This document shows positions 63,273 to 64,000 of a stretch of DNA of 64,000 nt, piece after piece. How positions within the stretch are numbered: position 1 is the first letter of the stretch; the number at the start of each line of letters is the position of its first letter. Made by a program: the position numbers and the translations under genes. The stretch is taken from the NCBI RefSeq assembly GCF_001020205.1, contig NZ_CP011663.1, positions 3,658,001 to 3,722,000 on the forward strand, given 5' to 3'. Source of the stretch: Clostridium sporogenes (lineage in GTDB: Bacteria; Bacillota; Clostridia; Clostridiales; Clostridiaceae). The notes beneath the pieces were generated by a model. That model was not told where the DNA came from. It saw only the letters and a program-made list of their open reading frames with translations, and ran no database searches.

Positions 63273-64000
63273 TTGATTATATTTGAAAAAAACTATAATA
63301 AAAAATTTTTAAAGTATGTAAGAAGAGCTATAGATGACTATAATATGATATCTCCAAAAGATAAAATTGCTGTAGCTGTTTCTGGTGGTAAAGACAGTAT
63401 ATTCTTGTTGTTTTGTTTAAAGCTAATACAATTAACAGCTATAAAAGATATTGAAATAGTAGCTATACATATAGATCTAGGTCTAGATATGGATTTAGAA
63501 CCATTAAAAAATTTTTGCAAGAAAAATGGCATAGACTTAATAATAGAAAAAACTAATATTGCAAATGTAGTATTCAATGAAAGAAAGGAAAAAAACCCTT
63601 GTTCCCTTTGTTCTAAACTAAGAAAAGGTTGTCTTGTAAGAGTTGCTAAATCCATAGGTGCCTCAAAAATAGCTCTTGGTCATAATTGTGATGATGTAAT
63701 AGAAACTTTACTTATGAATATTTTAAAAATTGGTAAGTTTGGATCCTTCAATCCACATATAGATTATAAGGATAAATATATTCATATAATCAGACCTTTA
63801 ATATATTTAAGAGAAGATTTGATTAAAAATTTAGTAGAAAAATACAAATTACCTGTAATTAAAAGTACTTGCCCTGAGGATAAAAAAACTACTAGAGAAA
63901 AAATGAAAAATTTAATGTTTAAACTAGAAGAAACTTATCCTGAATCTATAAATAGGCTTATGACCTCTTTATGCAATATAGATATGAAAAACCTTTGGAA
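63273..64000 (+). CDS. TtcA/TtuA-type PP-loop ATPase, tRNA thiolation (3' end outside window)
   Basis: 242 codons are visible from TTG 63273, with GGAG 8 nt before it; there is no nearer ATG. The PP-loop SGGKDS near residue 41, CSLC (two Cys) near 110, GHNCDDVIETLL and CPED mark the TtcA/TtuA family, which adds sulfur to tRNA bases using an iron-sulfur cluster and ATP. The spacing of the two CxxC-type elements suits cluster binding. It runs off the right edge, so the exact subfamily is open. Confidence 0.85.
   Translation, partial: MIIFEKNYNKKFLKYVRRAIDDYNMISPKDKIAVAVSGGKDSIFLLFCLKLIQLTAIKDIEIVAIHIDLGLDMDLEPLKNFCKKNGIDLIIEKTNIANVVFNERKEKNPCSLCSKLRKGCLVRVAKSIGASKIALGHNCDDVIETLLMNILKIGKFGSFNPHIDYKDKYIHIIRPLIYLREDLIKNLVEKYKLPVIKSTCPEDKKTTREKMKNLMFKLEETYPESINRLMTSLCNIDMKNLW

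Noticed and set aside
63338..63655. Minus-strand frame of 105 codons opposite the TtcA-like gene
   Set aside because: The plus strand encodes a PP-loop protein with clear motifs; the antisense frame has none.

Overview
The window is low-GC clostridial chromosome. Gene content and protein sequences point to the proteolytic Clostridium sporogenes / C. botulinum group I lineage: the complete reductive aromatic Stickland cluster (fldH, fldL, fldAIBC, acdA, etfBA) is here, SD sequences are strong AGGAGG, and three in-frame UGA codons imply a selenocysteine-decoding host. Almost everything is on the minus strand.

Layout. 1-581: start of a membrane-anchored protein cut by the window edge. 800-6910: pyrimidine operon pyrBICFKDE, with a sigma-A promoter, two PyrR-type RNA hairpins and an attenuator ahead of pyrB. 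6911-10718: a double-cubane-cluster reductase group (activase, DUF3343 protein, two HgdB-like subunits). 10830-17359: a nine-gene operon that I match to the Sao families (saoT-E-C-X-L-B-P-A-D). It combines a thioredoxin-like protein, an ArsP-type permease, an ABC importer, a MerB-like lyase and a DsrE-like protein. Three consecutive members (saoL, saoB, saoP) are each split by one in-frame UGA and read through as selenoproteins. 17519-18781: glutamate/dicarboxylate symporter. 19004-21013: 22 tRNA genes containing a recent 735-bp tandem duplication, with a consensus promoter and a terminator.

21160-42059 is mainly housekeeping: yfcE, rdgB, gatCAB, ligA, pcrA, yerC, rsuA, a lytic transglycosylase, a seven-repeat Y_Y_Y-like protein and pgi. 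It also holds two small genes under 60 codons and a probable C-rich small RNA between rsuA and yerC. 42383-45739 has a TetR regulator and two D-2-hydroxyacid dehydrogenases, of which the minus-strand one is fldH. 45822-46767 is almost 1 kb of decayed, AT-rich non-coding DNA. 46795-57589 carries a YkvI-like transporter and the fld/etf/acdA genes. Then come brnQ, guaA, guaB with a guanine riboswitch leader, and a plus-strand TtcA-like PP-loop ATPase cut by the right edge.

How the parts fit. The fld genes reduce aromatic 2-oxoacids through hydroxyacyl-CoA and enoyl-CoA to propionates, with electron input through an EtfAB that carries a ferredoxin domain. The neighbouring double-cubane group uses the same activase/dehydratase chemistry on an unknown substrate. 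The sao operon looks like capture (SaoX, SaoB), ABC import (SaoPA), cleavage (SaoL) and thiol/selenol relay plus export (SaoT, SaoD, SaoE) of a soft-metal or organometal compound. That integrated role is inference from family chemistry and gene order, and is the most interesting content of the window.
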